A DNA stretch of 64,000 nucleotides, from NCBI GenBank assembly GCA_003133685.1, contig PKYQ01000020.1, positions 1-64,000 on the forward strand, read 5' to 3'. The translations under genes were made by a program, and so were the position numbers. This document shows positions 1 to 9,171 of this stretch, piece by piece; within the stretch, counting starts at the first letter, position 1; every line of letters starts with the position of its first letter. Below the pieces are notes generated by a model. That model saw nothing but the letters and a program-made list of their open reading frames with translations. It had not been told where the DNA came from and made no database searches. This DNA comes from Acidimicrobiaceae bacterium. GTDB lineage: Bacteria; Actinomycetota; Acidimicrobiia; Acidimicrobiales; RAAP-2.

Positions 1-7
1 GTATTGA

Positions 8-95
8 GGAGGAGTGCGAGAGCGGCCGAATCGGCACGATTGGAAATCGTGTGAAGGGAAACCTTCCGTGGGTTCAAATCCCACCTCCTCCGCCA
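8..95 (+). tRNA. tRNA-Ser(GGA)
   Basis: The 7-bp acceptor stem GGAGGAG (8-14) pairs with CTCCTCC (85-91), followed by discriminator G and an encoded CCA (93-95). The anticodon loop TTGGAAA gives anticodon GGA. A long variable arm, typical of class II serine tRNAs, precedes the T arm (GGGTTCAAATCCC). It would be charged by the SerRS encoded at 45196-46503. Confidence 0.97.
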
Positions 96-396
96 CGGGG
101 TCTTCACGAAACCAGACCCCATCTGTTGACGAAAGTCCCGAGAGTCCCGTCCCAAGGTCGCTTAGTAGGTTCATTTCAACTCGTGCACTCCATACGAGGT
201 CACATCGAAGACGCCACGTTCGACCTACCGGTGCGCACGCCACGACTGCACGCCACGATTGCTTGTGCTGTGGTGCAGTCGGAAAGTCAGACTTGATTCG
301 AGCCTTCCTCGAAACTCAGGAGAACCACAGGAATTCCTTAGCGTGGAATTAGTCGGTTGCTACCAACGACTTAAGGGACCCGGCACAGAATCGGGT
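96..396. other. Intergenic leader, no gene seen
   Basis: About 300 bases between the tRNA and the flavin operon. No reading frame looks coding and no clear terminator or riboswitch fold is visible. The operon promoter presumably lies in its right half; no confident -35/-10 pair was recognised. Confidence 0.4.
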
Positions 397-687
397 ATGA
401 AAAGAAAGAACCTCGCCTCCTGGATATTCACCATGCTGATCTCGCTGGGCACGTTTGCCGGTGTCCTCACCGCCATGGGTACGCTCGACGCGCCGATGGC
501 GAGCACGGTGGCCGCCCCCGCCCAATCGACGGTCGCACCCGTCACATCAATCGCGTCTCCTTCGTCGCCTGCGTCGAATACTCCGGTTTCGCTCGCATCT
601 CCACCGGCCGGGGGTGGTGACGACTCGTCGTTCGCGGCGGGCCCGTCCTCCTCTCCCTCGTCCTTCGTCTCCGGTCCGGACAACTGA
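397..687 (+). CDS. Small Ser/Pro-rich membrane-anchored protein, first gene of flavin operon
   Basis: A 96-residue protein of unrecognised family. It has a basic N-terminus (MKRKN), one hydrophobic segment at about residues 7-28 that could be a signal anchor, and then a low-complexity Ala/Ser/Pro/Thr tail predicted to lie outside the membrane. The ATG at 397 was chosen because the frame upstream of it does not look coding. The stop is two bases before the ferric-reductase-like gene, so the two are almost certainly cotranscribed. It may be a small membrane partner or spacer for the electron-transfer chain; that is inference from position only. Confidence 0.6.
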   Translation: MKRKNLASWIFTMLISLGTFAGVLTAMGTLDAPMASTVAAPAQSTVAPVTSIASPSSPASNTPVSLASPPAGGGDDSSFAAGPSSSPSSFVSGPDN

Positions 688-689
688 CC

Positions 690-2093
690 ATGCCCACTTC
701 GACGAAGCCCGCGAAGCGACCGCCGCTCGCGGGTCGCGCGACGGCGCTGCCCGCGGGGCCGCGTCGCGGTTCGGGACCGGCGCCGATGCCGCGCGTCGCC
801 GACTGGTTCGCCTGGTTGGGCGGCCTCGGCCTCGGGGCCAGCGCCGCGTTCGCGCTCTCGCAAGATTCCTTGCACTCGGTGACGTCGATGGCGGGCTTCC
901 TCGACGCCCTCGGACGACTGAGCGGCATGGTGGGCACCTACTTGCTGCTCGCGATGCTGTTGTTGATGGCGCGCATCCCCTGGCTCGAGCGCACAATCGG
1001 TCAGGACCGGCTCACTCGTTGGCACCGACGCATCGGTACGTGGCCGGTCGTGCTCATCACGTTGCACGTGGTAACACTGCTGTTCGGCTACGCCGCCGCG
1101 GCCAAGACGAACGTCGTGAATCAGGCTGTCACGTTCATTCAGCACTACCCCGACATGCTGATGGCCTTCGTCGGCTTCGGGTTGTTGCTCCTCGCAACGG
1201 CGTTCTCCATTCCGCAGATCCGACGCCGGCTGCGCTACGAGACGTGGTGGACCATCCACCTCGCGTTCTACTTCGCGGTCGCGCTCAGTTTCGCCCACCA
1301 GGTCCGTACCGGCGTCATCTTTCTGGGCCACCCGATGAACGTCGCGGTGTGGACGAGGATCTTCGCGGCTGTGGCGAGCGTGTTGGTACTCTCACGCATC
1401 GTGCGCCCGATCATGGCGAATCTGCGCTTCCGCTTGCGCGTGACCTCGGTCGAAGAGGTCTCGCCGGGTGTGTTCGCGATCGTGATGCGCGGCCGTCACC
1501 TCGAGCGCCTCAACGTCTCGGGGGGCCAGTACTTCCAGTGGCGCTTTCTGGCCCCGGGGCTGCTGGTCCACAGTCACCCCTACTCGCTCTCGGCACTGCC
1601 CAGCCCGCCGTATCTTCGCATGACGGTGAAGTCCTTAGGCGACCAGTCCTCCGCGCTCGCGCACCTGCGCCCCGGCACGCGCGTCTTCATCGAAGGTCCC
1701 TACGGCGTTTTCACCCGTCACCAGATCACAGCGCCGAGCGTCACGCTTATCGGCGCCGGCGTGGGGGTGACACCACTGCGCGCCCTGCTTGAGGATCTTC
1801 CGGACGACATCGCGGTGACGGTGCTGCTGCGTGCGTCGACCATTGAGGATTTGGTGCACGCCGACGAGGTCCGTGCGCTCGTCGAGCAACGCCAGGGAAC
1901 CTTCCACACCATCCTCGGGCCACGTCAACGAGCGCCGCTCGATCGCACCACTTTGAACAAACTGGCCCCGCGCGTTCGCGACAGTGACGTCTACGTCTGT
2001 GGGCCCGCGGGTTTCACCGATGACGTCGCCAAAGCCGCCGCCAGTTTGGGAGTACCCACCACACGAATCCACCTAGAGGAGTTCTCATTCTGA
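690..2093 (+). CDS. Ferric-reductase-like flavocytochrome (FRE/NOX type), membrane electron carrier
   Basis: A 467-residue protein with an N-terminal multi-span domain of the ferric-reductase-like type (about residues 30-250) and a C-terminal cytosolic FAD/NAD(P) reductase domain. Candidate heme-ligand histidines lie in helices containing LITLHVV and in the segment WWTIHLAFYF...FAHQ. The FAD-binding motif HPYSLS is near residue 295, the nucleotide-binding GAGVGVTPLRAL near 354 and the VCGPAGF motif near 435; the protein ends in EEFSF, as in this reductase family. It should move electrons from NAD(P)H through FAD and heme across the membrane. Its TGA overlaps the ATG of the FMN-binding gene, and ApbE follows, so the likely acceptor is that flavoprotein. 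Confidence 0.88.
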   Translation: MPTSTKPAKRPPLAGRATALPAGPRRGSGPAPMPRVADWFAWLGGLGLGASAAFALSQDSLHSVTSMAGFLDALGRLSGMVGTYLLLAMLLLMARIPWLERTIGQDRLTRWHRRIGTWPVVLITLHVVTLLFGYAAAAKTNVVNQAVTFIQHYPDMLMAFVGFGLLLLATAFSIPQIRRRLRYETWWTIHLAFYFAVALSFAHQVRTGVIFLGHPMNVAVWTRIFAAVASVLVLSRIVRPIMANLRFRLRVTSVEEVSPGVFAIVMRGRHLERLNVSGGQYFQWRFLAPGLLVHSHPYSLSALPSPPYLRMTVKSLGDQSSALAHLRPGTRVFIEGPYGVFTRHQITAPSVTLIGAGVGVTPLRALLEDLPDDIAVTVLLRASTIEDLVHADEVRALVEQRQGTFHTILGPRQRAPLDRTTLNKLAPRVRDSDVYVCGPAGFTDDVAKAAASLGVPTTRIHLEEFSF

Positions 2094-2557
2094 TGACTAC
2101 ACGTCGCACCCCCATGGTCGTCCTCGGCACCCTCGTTGGCCTCGTCGCGATCGGTAGCTTCCGCGCAAGCCCGGCGGCACTCTCCATGACGACGACCGCT
2201 CCAGCCCCGACGTCGGTCACCGCGACGTCGCGCACCACGCCTACGTCCACCAATCATTCGACGACGACCCCGTCGGCGGTGCGTAGCCAGACCGGCTCGA
2301 CCGTCAACTACAACTACGGCACGCTCGCGGTCTCGGTCACCGTCCAGGGCAAGACCATCACCAACATCTCGGTGCCTTCACTCAACGACGGTGGCAATTC
2401 GTACTCCCAGAGCCTCGACTCGATGTCGATCCCCATCCTCACGAAGGAGGCCATGGCCGCCCAGAGTGCGAGTATTCAGAGCGTCTCGGGTGCGAGCTAC
2501 ACGAGTGCCGGCTTCATCCAGTCATTACAGAGTGCGTTGACGGCGTTAGGGATTTGA
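2093..2557 (+). CDS. Extracytoplasmic FMN-binding domain protein (covalent flavinylation target)
   Basis: A 154-residue protein. It has an N-terminal signal anchor, then a Thr/Ser-rich linker (about residues 30-70), then an FMN-binding domain of the NqrC/RnfG kind. The C-terminal SGASYT fits the [D/S]GA[S/T]xT flavinylation motif, with Ser135 as the predicted attachment residue for FMN. The start overlaps the stop of the flavocytochrome gene by one base (TGATG), and apbE begins two bases after its stop, so donor, carrier and modifying enzyme are encoded together. Expected role: one-electron flavin carrier on the outer face of the membrane, fed by the flavocytochrome. The terminal acceptor is not evident. 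Confidence 0.85.
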   Translation: MTTRRTPMVVLGTLVGLVAIGSFRASPAALSMTTTAPAPTSVTATSRTTPTSTNHSTTTPSAVRSQTGSTVNYNYGTLAVSVTVQGKTITNISVPSLNDGGNSYSQSLDSMSIPILTKEAMAAQSASIQSVSGASYTSAGFIQSLQSALTALGI

Positions 2558-2558
2558 G

Positions 2559-3374
2559 ATGACCACCTCGATCCTCGACCCAACCACCTGGACGATGCGT
2601 CGCGAAGAAGAGGTCATGGGCACCGTTGTCGTGCTCGACGTCTACGCCGACGCCTCGGTGACGTGCGACGAACTGTCGCCCTCGCTGCGCGCGGCGATCC
2701 ACGAACTGCACGAAGCCGATCGGATCTTTTCCACCTACGATCCAGCGAGCGCGCTGAGTCGTGTACGCGCCGGGACCCTGGACCTGGCTAACGCGCCGCG
2801 TGTCATCAGCGATGTGCTCGAACTCTGTCGTGACGCACGAGAACTCAGTGACGGGTGGTTCAATCCGTGGGGACTGGCCGAGGGCGTCGACCCGACGGGC
2901 TATGTGAAGGGCTGGGCCGCCCAGCGTGCATTGGAGCAGCTGCGCGCAGGACCGGCGCGCGCGGCGATGGTGAACGCGGCCGGCGACCTCGTCTGCTACG
3001 GCGTGCCGATCCCGGGCGAACTCTTTCGCGTGGGTATCGTCGATCCCTTTCGACCCGACTCATTCGTGGCGTTGGCGGACCTCCGCGCGGCCCTCGCGAC
3101 GTCGGGCACCTACGAGCGCGGCGCACATCTCATTGATCCCTTCACCGGTCGAGCGGACGCCCGGCTCGCCTCGGCGAGCGTGAGCGGACCGGACCTCGGA
3201 ATGTGTGACGCGTTGGCCACGGCGCTGTGCGTGGCCGGCGAGGAAATGCTCGCCACCATTCATTCACTAGCCGGCTATGAAGCCTTCGTCGTAGGTCTCG
3301 ACGGGACGCGTCGGTGGACGACTGGTTTCGCGCTGGCTGGGGTAACCGACTACGACCTCACGGCCGCCGGGTAA
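2559..3374 (+). CDS. apbE: FAD:protein FMN transferase (ApbE family)
   Basis: A 271-residue protein. ApbE enzymes transfer FMN from FAD onto a Ser/Thr of a target flavoprotein; the target is encoded directly upstream. Recognisable family features are EVMGT near the start, GYVKGWAA at about residue 110, NAAGD at about 145, the SGTYER-HLIDPFTG block at about 185-200, and a C-terminal MCDALATAL with the conserved Asp-Ala-Leu-Ala-Thr-Ala core. No signal peptide or lipobox is visible, so this copy appears cytosolic, unlike many exported ApbE proteins. It is the last gene of the four-gene operon. Confidence 0.9.
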   Translation: MTTSILDPTTWTMRREEEVMGTVVVLDVYADASVTCDELSPSLRAAIHELHEADRIFSTYDPASALSRVRAGTLDLANAPRVISDVLELCRDARELSDGWFNPWGLAEGVDPTGYVKGWAAQRALEQLRAGPARAAMVNAAGDLVCYGVPIPGELFRVGIVDPFRPDSFVALADLRAALATSGTYERGAHLIDPFTGRADARLASASVSGPDLGMCDALATALCVAGEEMLATIHSLAGYEAFVVGLDGTRRWTTGFALAGVTDYDLTAAG

Positions 3375-3547
3375 AAGAGTGTGGTCAATGTGCTCAAAAT
3401 CGTGTGGGGTGCTCAGATTCACAAATTCAAGCAACCCGCTGCACCAGGGCGATTGGAGTTTCGTAAACACCGCGCCACGAGGCGAACGCCGTGGTGGTGA
3501 CCATGTGGCGCGGTGTCCCGGCGGCAGTGGTGTGCGACAATGACCCC

Positions 3548-4132
3548 ATGAACGGCGAACAACCGCGAAGTGACGGCACGCGGAACCGCCGAGAAAGGCT
3601 TCTCGGACTCCGCCTTCACCTTTCACTGTCGCGCCGCGCTCAGTTTGTCTCCCTGTTCTTCCTCGTCGGTGCCGTGGTCATTGTTCCGTGGACCGTCTTT
3701 CTCGGCCTCACGCTTCCCCCGAAGTATGACGCGGGTCACTGGCGTCTTCTCTGGACCGGATTCGACGCGGCGTTGATCGCCGTGCTCCTCCTCGCGGCAT
3801 GGGCGACGTGGTACCGACGCCAGATACTCGCGGCCATCGCCATGGTGGCCGGGACCCTGCTCTTCTGCGACGCGTGGTTCGACATGGTCACGTCCTTCGG
3901 CCACCGTGACCAGTGGCTGACCCTGCTCACCGGATTCGGGGTCGAATTGCCCCTCGGCGTCTTCTTCTTTTGGCTCTACCGCCGCATCGCCCTGACCACC
4001 ATGTCGGTGCTACATCACGACACAGGAGTTCCTCGTCCGAGGCGACTTCGCGATTTCCAGATCGTCCAGTTGGAGCGTGAAGTGCTCGGCCTCGAGAGCG
4101 ACGAGCGCAACGATCCTTCGACGGAGCGTTGA
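3548..4132 (+). CDS. Conserved four-helix membrane protein, unknown function
   Basis: A 194-residue protein starting at ATG 3548; an earlier in-frame ATG at 3491 would add a non-coding-looking extension. Four hydrophobic helices lie at roughly residues 30-55, 65-88, 95-117 and 125-145. A helical segment carries LLFCDAWFDM, a pattern I associate with a small actinobacterial family of uncharacterised membrane proteins. The C-terminal 50 residues are charged and cytoplasmic. It is convergent with the drug exporter at 4224. No catalytic motif is seen. Confidence 0.75.
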   Translation: MNGEQPRSDGTRNRRERLLGLRLHLSLSRRAQFVSLFFLVGAVVIVPWTVFLGLTLPPKYDAGHWRLLWTGFDAALIAVLLLAAWATWYRRQILAAIAMVAGTLLFCDAWFDMVTSFGHRDQWLTLLTGFGVELPLGVFFFWLYRRIALTTMSVLHHDTGVPRPRRLRDFQIVQLEREVLGLESDERNDPSTER

Positions 4133-4223
4133 AAGGACATCGAGCCGACGGGAGCTGGATTCGTACGTGGGTCGTCTTTCACGCGACCTAACCCGTGGTC
4201 GATTCGATCGGCGAGGGCCAAAT

Positions 4224-5798
4224 TCAGGAATCGAATGGGGAGTGGCCCGAGTCCGCTCGCCGTGTTCCGAGCGTGACGGCGGCGATCAGCGCGGCGGCGA
4301 ACATGCCGACGCCCGCAATGACCAGTGACTGCTCCAATCCAGTGCGAAAGGCGCCGTAGGCCGCCTCGACGACGTGATTCTCGATCGCGCTGCCGGTGCC
4401 GTGACCGGGACCGACGCCACGAGGGACCGTCCCCGATTCGACCGCGTTGATGATGATGGAGATGAAATTGTGAGGGATCTTCAGAACCCGCAGTCGCTGT
4501 GTCAAGTCGCCGTTGAGGTGCGCGTTCACCAACGCGCCGAGCACGGCGACACCGAACACGGCGCCGAGTTCTCGACTCGTATTGGTCGCCGACGCCGCCA
4601 TACCCGAATGTTCGGGGGGCACCTCGCTGAGTACCACCGTGGTCATCGGCACGACACTCGATCCGAAGCCGTAACCGGCCAGGGCCAGCGTCGCCATCAA
4701 CCACAGCGACGGGTGGCTCGAGAGCAACAACAGGGCGGACAGCAGCACGCCGGCACCCGCGAGGACGCACCCCTCGGCCATGATGTCGCGGGGGCCCTGT
4801 TGGGCCACACGCCGTCCAGCCATGACGGCAGCGGCGATCATGGCGAGCGCCATGGGCACGAATTCGAGTGCGATTCGTGCGGGCGCGTAGCCAATCACCG
4901 CCGTGAGATAGAGCGCGGTGAAGAAGAAGATCGAGAAGATCGAGAAGTACAAGACGAAGGCCACGACCATCGCACCGCTGAATCGAGGCGAACGGAAGTA
5001 CTCGAGGTTCAACAGCGGCGACGCACTCACCCGTTCTATTCGCACAAAGCCGGCGAGGGCGATCACGCCGACGAGGAAGAGCCCGATGACCAACGAGTTG
5101 CGGTACCCGTCGGTCTCGCCCAGGATCACCGCGAACGTCATCGCTCCGAGCCCCGCGGCCCCCACGAGAAATCCGGGGATGTCGAGGCGAGATGACTGGG
5201 GACTTGACGATTCGGGGACGGTCTTCAGGGCGAGCAGCATGATGAGCAGCGCCGCGCCCACGTTGAACCAGAACACGCCGCGCCAATCGCCGAGCGCCAC
5301 GAGGATGCCGCCGATCACCGGTCCGAAGGCGAGGGCTAGAGCCGAGACGGCCGCCCAAGTGCCGATGGCCCGAGCCCGCATGGCGCGGTCCGGGTACATG
5401 TGACGAATGATGGAGAGTGTGCCGGGCTCCGAGGCGGCGGCACCAATGCCCATGATGACGCGCGCGCCGATCAGGACGTCAGGATCCGGCGCGAGCGCTC
5501 CCAGGAGAGAGCCCGCTGCGAAGAGCAGCAGTCCGCCGAGCATGACCTTCTTTCGGCCCAATCGGTCGCCCAGGGTGCCGCCCATCAGCATGAAGGTGGC
5601 GAAGGTCAAGCCGTATCCATTGACGACCCACTGAAGTTGGGTGACCCCCGCGTGGAGATTTGATTGCACACTGCCGAGCGCCACGCTGACGATCGTCATG
5701 TCCATGAACGTGAGAAACATGACGAGACAGATGGCGGTCATCGCGACACGACGAGTGACGCGTGAACCGACGCCCCCGCGTTCTTGGTCCTTGGTCAT
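4224..5798 (-). CDS. MFS drug exporter, DHA2 (EmrB/QacA) family, 14 helices
   Basis: A 524-residue protein of the length and helix density expected for 14-helix DHA2 drug:H+ antiporters. After the first helix (with MDMTIVSVAL) come motif A (GTLGDRLGRKKV), RVIMGIGAA, and the antiporter motif C region (GPVIGGILVALGDWRG) on helix 5. The start is ATG 5798, preceded by a GAGGTAAG ribosome site. No regulator gene adjoins it, which is unusual for this class. The substrate cannot be told from sequence; multidrug export is the family norm. Confidence 0.9.
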   Translation of the reverse strand: MTKDQERGGVGSRVTRRVAMTAICLVMFLTFMDMTIVSVALGSVQSNLHAGVTQLQWVVNGYGLTFATFMLMGGTLGDRLGRKKVMLGGLLLFAAGSLLGALAPDPDVLIGARVIMGIGAAASEPGTLSIIRHMYPDRAMRARAIGTWAAVSALALAFGPVIGGILVALGDWRGVFWFNVGAALLIMLLALKTVPESSSPQSSRLDIPGFLVGAAGLGAMTFAVILGETDGYRNSLVIGLFLVGVIALAGFVRIERVSASPLLNLEYFRSPRFSGAMVVAFVLYFSIFSIFFFTALYLTAVIGYAPARIALEFVPMALAMIAAAVMAGRRVAQQGPRDIMAEGCVLAGAGVLLSALLLLSSHPSLWLMATLALAGYGFGSSVVPMTTVVLSEVPPEHSGMAASATNTSRELGAVFGVAVLGALVNAHLNGDLTQRLRVLKIPHNFISIIINAVESGTVPRGVGPGHGTGSAIENHVVEAAYGAFRTGLEQSLVIAGVGMFAAALIAAVTLGTRRADSGHSPFDS

Positions 5799-5996
5799 CG
5801 ACTTACCTCGTTGTCGTGGCCGCGACGCGAATCTGATTGAGCACGTGGGCGAACAACCACTTCACCGGTAGAACTTTCGCGTAAGGACCATGGCGAAAGA
5901 AACGTCAGCATCGGAATTCTTCGTCTCGAAAAAAACGCGATCGCACCGTGCTCCCATTCTTGGTTCTGCGCACGTTCACCCCATCTCGCGAACTCT

Positions 5997-6302
5997 TCAG
6001 TCGGACTCAGGCTTTTGCGTGGACCTCGTCGCTCGCACGAGACATCGAATGCTTTGCTCGATAACGAACGCGGAGGCCGTCATCACGGCGATTCCGACCA
6101 AACCTAGCCAGAGTGACCCGGTGAAGCAGACGACCAGGATGATCGCGCCCGCCGCGAATCCCGCCACGCCCCTCCAAGCTCGCCGCTTCCACCACGAGAC
6201 ACTGTCGCCTCGACTCATGACGTCGACCAATCGTGGGTCCTGCTCCGAGAGTGACTGTTCCAGTTCGGCGAGGACCTTCAGCTCGTAATCCGAATGTGAC
6301 AT
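5997..6302 (-). CDS. DUF3040 small membrane protein
   Basis: A 101-residue protein starting at ATG 6302, with GGGAGG just upstream; a longer frame begins at 6329 without a ribosome site. The N-terminal helix (LAELEQSLSEQDPRLVDVM) is the DUF3040 hallmark, followed by a basic WWKRRAWRG turn and two hydrophobic helices (about 41-60 and 62-80). DUF3040 proteins are small actinobacterial membrane proteins without known function. It is monocistronic here. Confidence 0.8.
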   Translation of the reverse strand: MSHSDYELKVLAELEQSLSEQDPRLVDVMSRGDSVSWWKRRAWRGVAGFAAGAIILVVCFTGSLWLGLVGIAVMTASAFVIEQSIRCLVRATRSTQKPESD

Positions 6303-6695
6303 CGTGCCTCCCGTCCCACCTCGTCGCAATGGTTATTGGACTCTTCGTCCGCCGGTTCTCTTCTTGCTGTCACCGTAGCGAACGTCCGAGCCAAGACTAG
6401 GGGCCAAAAGTCATTTGTTCTCCCCGTGAATCTAAAAAAAGCGAGACCGGACTGCGGCTCTACGAGATGAGGTTCGACGTGACCAACGATGCCGAGCCGC
6501 GGCCCATGAGCGTCGTGCATAGATGACGTCGTCGACGTCCCGTACGAGAAAAGGACTTTGGGCACTGTGACGAGCGACGGTCAATCGATACATTTGAAAG
6601 TGGTGTGCGCCAGCGCAACTATTTGCGGCGACGGCGTGCGTGAGATTTCGCGAATTCCTTGTGAGGTAACGCGAAGTGAGGAAAGGAGAGACGTC
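6303..6695. other. Intergenic, no gene seen
   Basis: About 390 bases between two divergent small genes. No frame has coding character. A strong GAAAGGAGAG ribosome site at 6681-6690 belongs to the CsbD-like gene; promoters for both neighbours should lie in here but were not identified with confidence. Confidence 0.4.
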
Positions 6696-6911
6696 ATGAC
6701 AACTCGAAGCGACGCCAAGAACAAGAAGCTCGAACTGAAGGGCAAGGCCGAGGTCCTCGTCGGGCAGGTCGTGGGAAAAGCCATCAAGGCCAAGGGAGTC
6801 GCCGATCAGGTCGAATCAGACCTCAAGAACGCCGGCGCGGACCTGAAGAACGCTGGCAAGGACTTGAAGAAGGCGGCCCAGCGTGTCAAGAAGGCTACGA
6901 AGAAGAATTAG
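6696..6911 (+). CDS. CsbD-like small hydrophilic stress protein
   Basis: A 71-residue, Lys/Ala/Asp-rich, helical protein. It begins TTRSDAKNKKLELKGKAE and carries the repeated heptad-like DLKNAG...DLKNAG...DLKKA, resembling the CsbD/YjbJ family (general stress proteins of unknown mechanism). The ATG at 6696 follows a near-perfect ribosome site (GAAAGGAGAG). The C-terminus is strongly basic (KKATKKN). The longer upstream frame is not coding-like. Assignment to CsbD is by composition and length rather than a diagnostic motif. Confidence 0.7.
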   Translation: MTTRSDAKNKKLELKGKAEVLVGQVVGKAIKAKGVADQVESDLKNAGADLKNAGKDLKKAAQRVKKATKKN

Positions 6912-7204
6912 CCGTGCCGATCCGAAATTACTGCTCGATGGTGGTGGATTCCGGTCAGTTGACTACTCGGCGTCACGTTGAAACCAACTGACGATCGCTG
7001 TCGCTCATCGCGACGCGGAGATCACGGCGAGGAACACGCGGCAGCGATCAGCCAAGAGAAGTGACTTAGTGCCCTTGATCCATTTCGCCGTCACTCCCTA
7101 TGGTCGTGAACGGTGGAGAGGAGTGCCTTGGGTTGGGACGCCACTCCTTCCACCACCTTTCGTCGACGAAGTTCTCGTCGTGCCGATCATTGGCGACGTG
7201 GCCC

Positions 7205-8419
7205 TCATCGCCACACGGCGTCAATCAAACGAATCCGCACCGCCCTCCACGCGGGCACCAGTGCCCCCAACAACGCGACCACGAGCAAGATGACGGCGTC
7301 GCTACGCAATTCATTCGACGAGACACTGAGCGTCACCGGGCCAATAGGAAACTGGAAGGGATGATGGCGCACCAGGGGAATCGCAGCGCCGAAGAAGAGT
7401 CCCGCGCCGCAGAGCACGCCAAAGAACGTGAAGACCACGGCCTTTAGGAGATAGTTCAAGGTGATCGCCCAGCCACTGATCCCGATGGCCCGCTCAATGC
7501 CGATGGTTCGACGCTTGTTCACGAGATCCACGTACGTCACGATGAACACCGCGATTGCGGCGACGATCAGTGAAACCGCATTCAGGACCGATTTGATGGT
7601 GTCGAACGAGCCGGTGATCTCCTTGACGCTCGATGACAGGGTCTCCCACGACCGGTACACGACATGACGACCATCACCGCGCAGTCCGCGAATGACAGCC
7701 TTTTCGTCGCCAATCTGCTTGGTTCGCACGTAGATCGCCGACGCACGGCCTCGGAGCGCGGGTACCCAGGTGTCCGCGGTCGCGGTTGAAATGAATGCAT
7801 TGGTATTTGCTTCTGTGAGGTCGGTTTCGTAGATGCCCTTCACCGTGAAGACGTGGGTTCGCCCCCCGGAAAGCGTCACGATCACTCGATCGCCGACGTG
7901 CACGTTTTGCAGTGACGATTCGTACGTTGAGGCGTGCGTCATCCCAGCCCCGGCGATTCCGATTCCGAGCACGATCTCGTCGTTCACGCCCGGGTCGAGG
8001 AACGTCCCTTCGAACATCGACTTGGGCGTCGTGAACGTCCTCGCGTAGGACGCGGGGTCGACCGCGAGGACTGGCCACGAGTTGGTGTGGTTACCAAAGC
8101 TGACCTCGCTTCCCACGATTGACGTGGCCGTCGCAGCGGCCACGCCGCGAGTAGTTCGAACCCGATGGAGCAGACCGGCCGCGTTGGGAATTGTTGGATC
8201 GGAGTGGGAGGGCGTGATCGCGATGCTGGCGGTCACGTACTCGCGAAGTTCCTGTTGAATCTCGTTGGTCGCGCCTTGGATAAGGGACGGGACGAACATC
8301 AGTTCGGCGTAGATAATCGCCATCATCGCGATGGTGAGGACAATGATTCCGCGATTACCACGAGTGATGGCGCGTCGACTCAGAAATGCCGCCACGCGCA
8401 GCGACCGAAGTGCCGTCAT
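7205..8419 (-). CDS. ABC transporter permease, MacB/FtsX type
   Basis: A 404-residue protein. An N-terminal helix (about residues 22-42) is followed by a roughly 220-residue extracytoplasmic MacB-type core domain, and then three C-terminal helices (about 280-300, 325-350, 375-395) of the FtsX fold, with the sequence NKRRTIGIERAIGISGW typical of FtsX-domain permeases. Its ATG overlaps the stop of the ATPase gene by four bases, so the two form a translationally coupled pair. Such mechanotransmission transporters act on lipoproteins, peptides or antibiotics on the outer face; the substrate is unknown. Confidence 0.87.
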   Translation of the reverse strand: MTALRSLRVAAFLSRRAITRGNRGIIVLTIAMMAIIYAELMFVPSLIQGATNEIQQELREYVTASIAITPSHSDPTIPNAAGLLHRVRTTRGVAAATATSIVGSEVSFGNHTNSWPVLAVDPASYARTFTTPKSMFEGTFLDPGVNDEIVLGIGIAGAGMTHASTYESSLQNVHVGDRVIVTLSGGRTHVFTVKGIYETDLTEANTNAFISTATADTWVPALRGRASAIYVRTKQIGDEKAVIRGLRGDGRHVVYRSWETLSSSVKEITGSFDTIKSVLNAVSLIVAAIAVFIVTYVDLVNKRRTIGIERAIGISGWAITLNYLLKAVVFTFFGVLCGAGLFFGAAIPLVRHHPFQFPIGPVTLSVSSNELRSDAVILLVVALLGALVPAWRAVRIRLIDAVWR

Positions 8420-9171
8420 TGGTTCACGTCGCCCACGACCTCACCATCGCGCAAGACGATGAGATTCTTCGCAAAACGCTGATCATCGGAATCGTGCGAA
8501 ACGAAGAGTACCGTCACGCCCAGTTCATCGTTCAATCGCGTGAGTGCCATCATCACCATTTCGCTCGATTCCGTATCGAGGTTGCCCGTCGGTTCATCGG
8601 CGAAGAGCACCGATGGTTGATTGATCAACGCGCGGGCAATCGCAACACGCTGTTGTTGTCCGCCCGAGAGTTCCGACGGACGATGGCGGACGCGATTCTC
8701 GAGATCAAGCATCACGAGCAGTTCCCGGGCTTGCAATCGAGCCTGTCGCAAGGGAGTACCGGACATCAGCGAAGGCAGGTAGACGTTCTCTTCGGCCGTG
8801 AGTTCCGGAAGGAGCGCGTATTCCTGGAACACGTATCCCAGATGCTCGAGTCGTAGGACGCGACGGTGACTCTCTCGAAGTCGAGTGACGTCGACGCCGT
8901 CGAGAAACACTTGGCCCGAGGTCGGCGCGTCGAGTAGCCCAAGTTGGCGAAGCAGGGTCGACTTGCCCGAACCACTCTTCCCCATGATGCACACCATGTC
9001 GCCCGGCGCAACGTGAAATGAAACACTGCGAAGGGCCCGCACGACGATGTCCCCGGTTCCGTAGGTGCGCGAAAGATCACGAACCTCTAAGGCCGGCAAT
9101 CGCGAAGACCCGCTCGCCGGGATCGGGTCGTTCCTCCTCGCCGAACTCGCGCGCCACGTCAAGGCAGGCAC
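8416..9171 (-). CDS. ABC transporter ATP-binding protein, LolD/MacB type
   Basis: A 251-residue ATPase with Walker A GKSGSGKST at about residue 65, Q-loop in YVFQEYALLPELT, signature LSGGQQQRVAIARAL, Walker B LFADEPTGNLD and H-loop FVSHDS. The GNLD after Walker B is typical of the LolD/MacB group. The frame opens with GTG at 9171; the first 27 residues are not conserved-looking and an AGGAGG lies inside them, so the true start may be later (for example TTG before LPALEVRDLS). It forms a transporter with the permease downstream. Confidence 0.88.
   Translation of the reverse strand: MPALTWRASSARRNDPIPASGSSRLPALEVRDLSRTYGTGDIVVRALRSVSFHVAPGDMVCIMGKSGSGKSTLLRQLGLLDAPTSGQVFLDGVDVTRLRESHRRVLRLEHLGYVFQEYALLPELTAEENVYLPSLMSGTPLRQARLQARELLVMLDLENRVRHRPSELSGGQQQRVAIARALINQPSVLFADEPTGNLDTESSEMVMMALTRLNDELGVTVLFVSHDSDDQRFAKNLIVLRDGEVVGDVNQ

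Noticed and set aside
360-1331. 323-codon minus-strand frame
   Set aside because: Opposite the flavocytochrome gene; low-complexity Arg/Glu composition only.
4015-5358. 447-codon minus-strand frame
   Set aside because: Alternate phase of the DHA2 exporter; Arg-rich, no motif.
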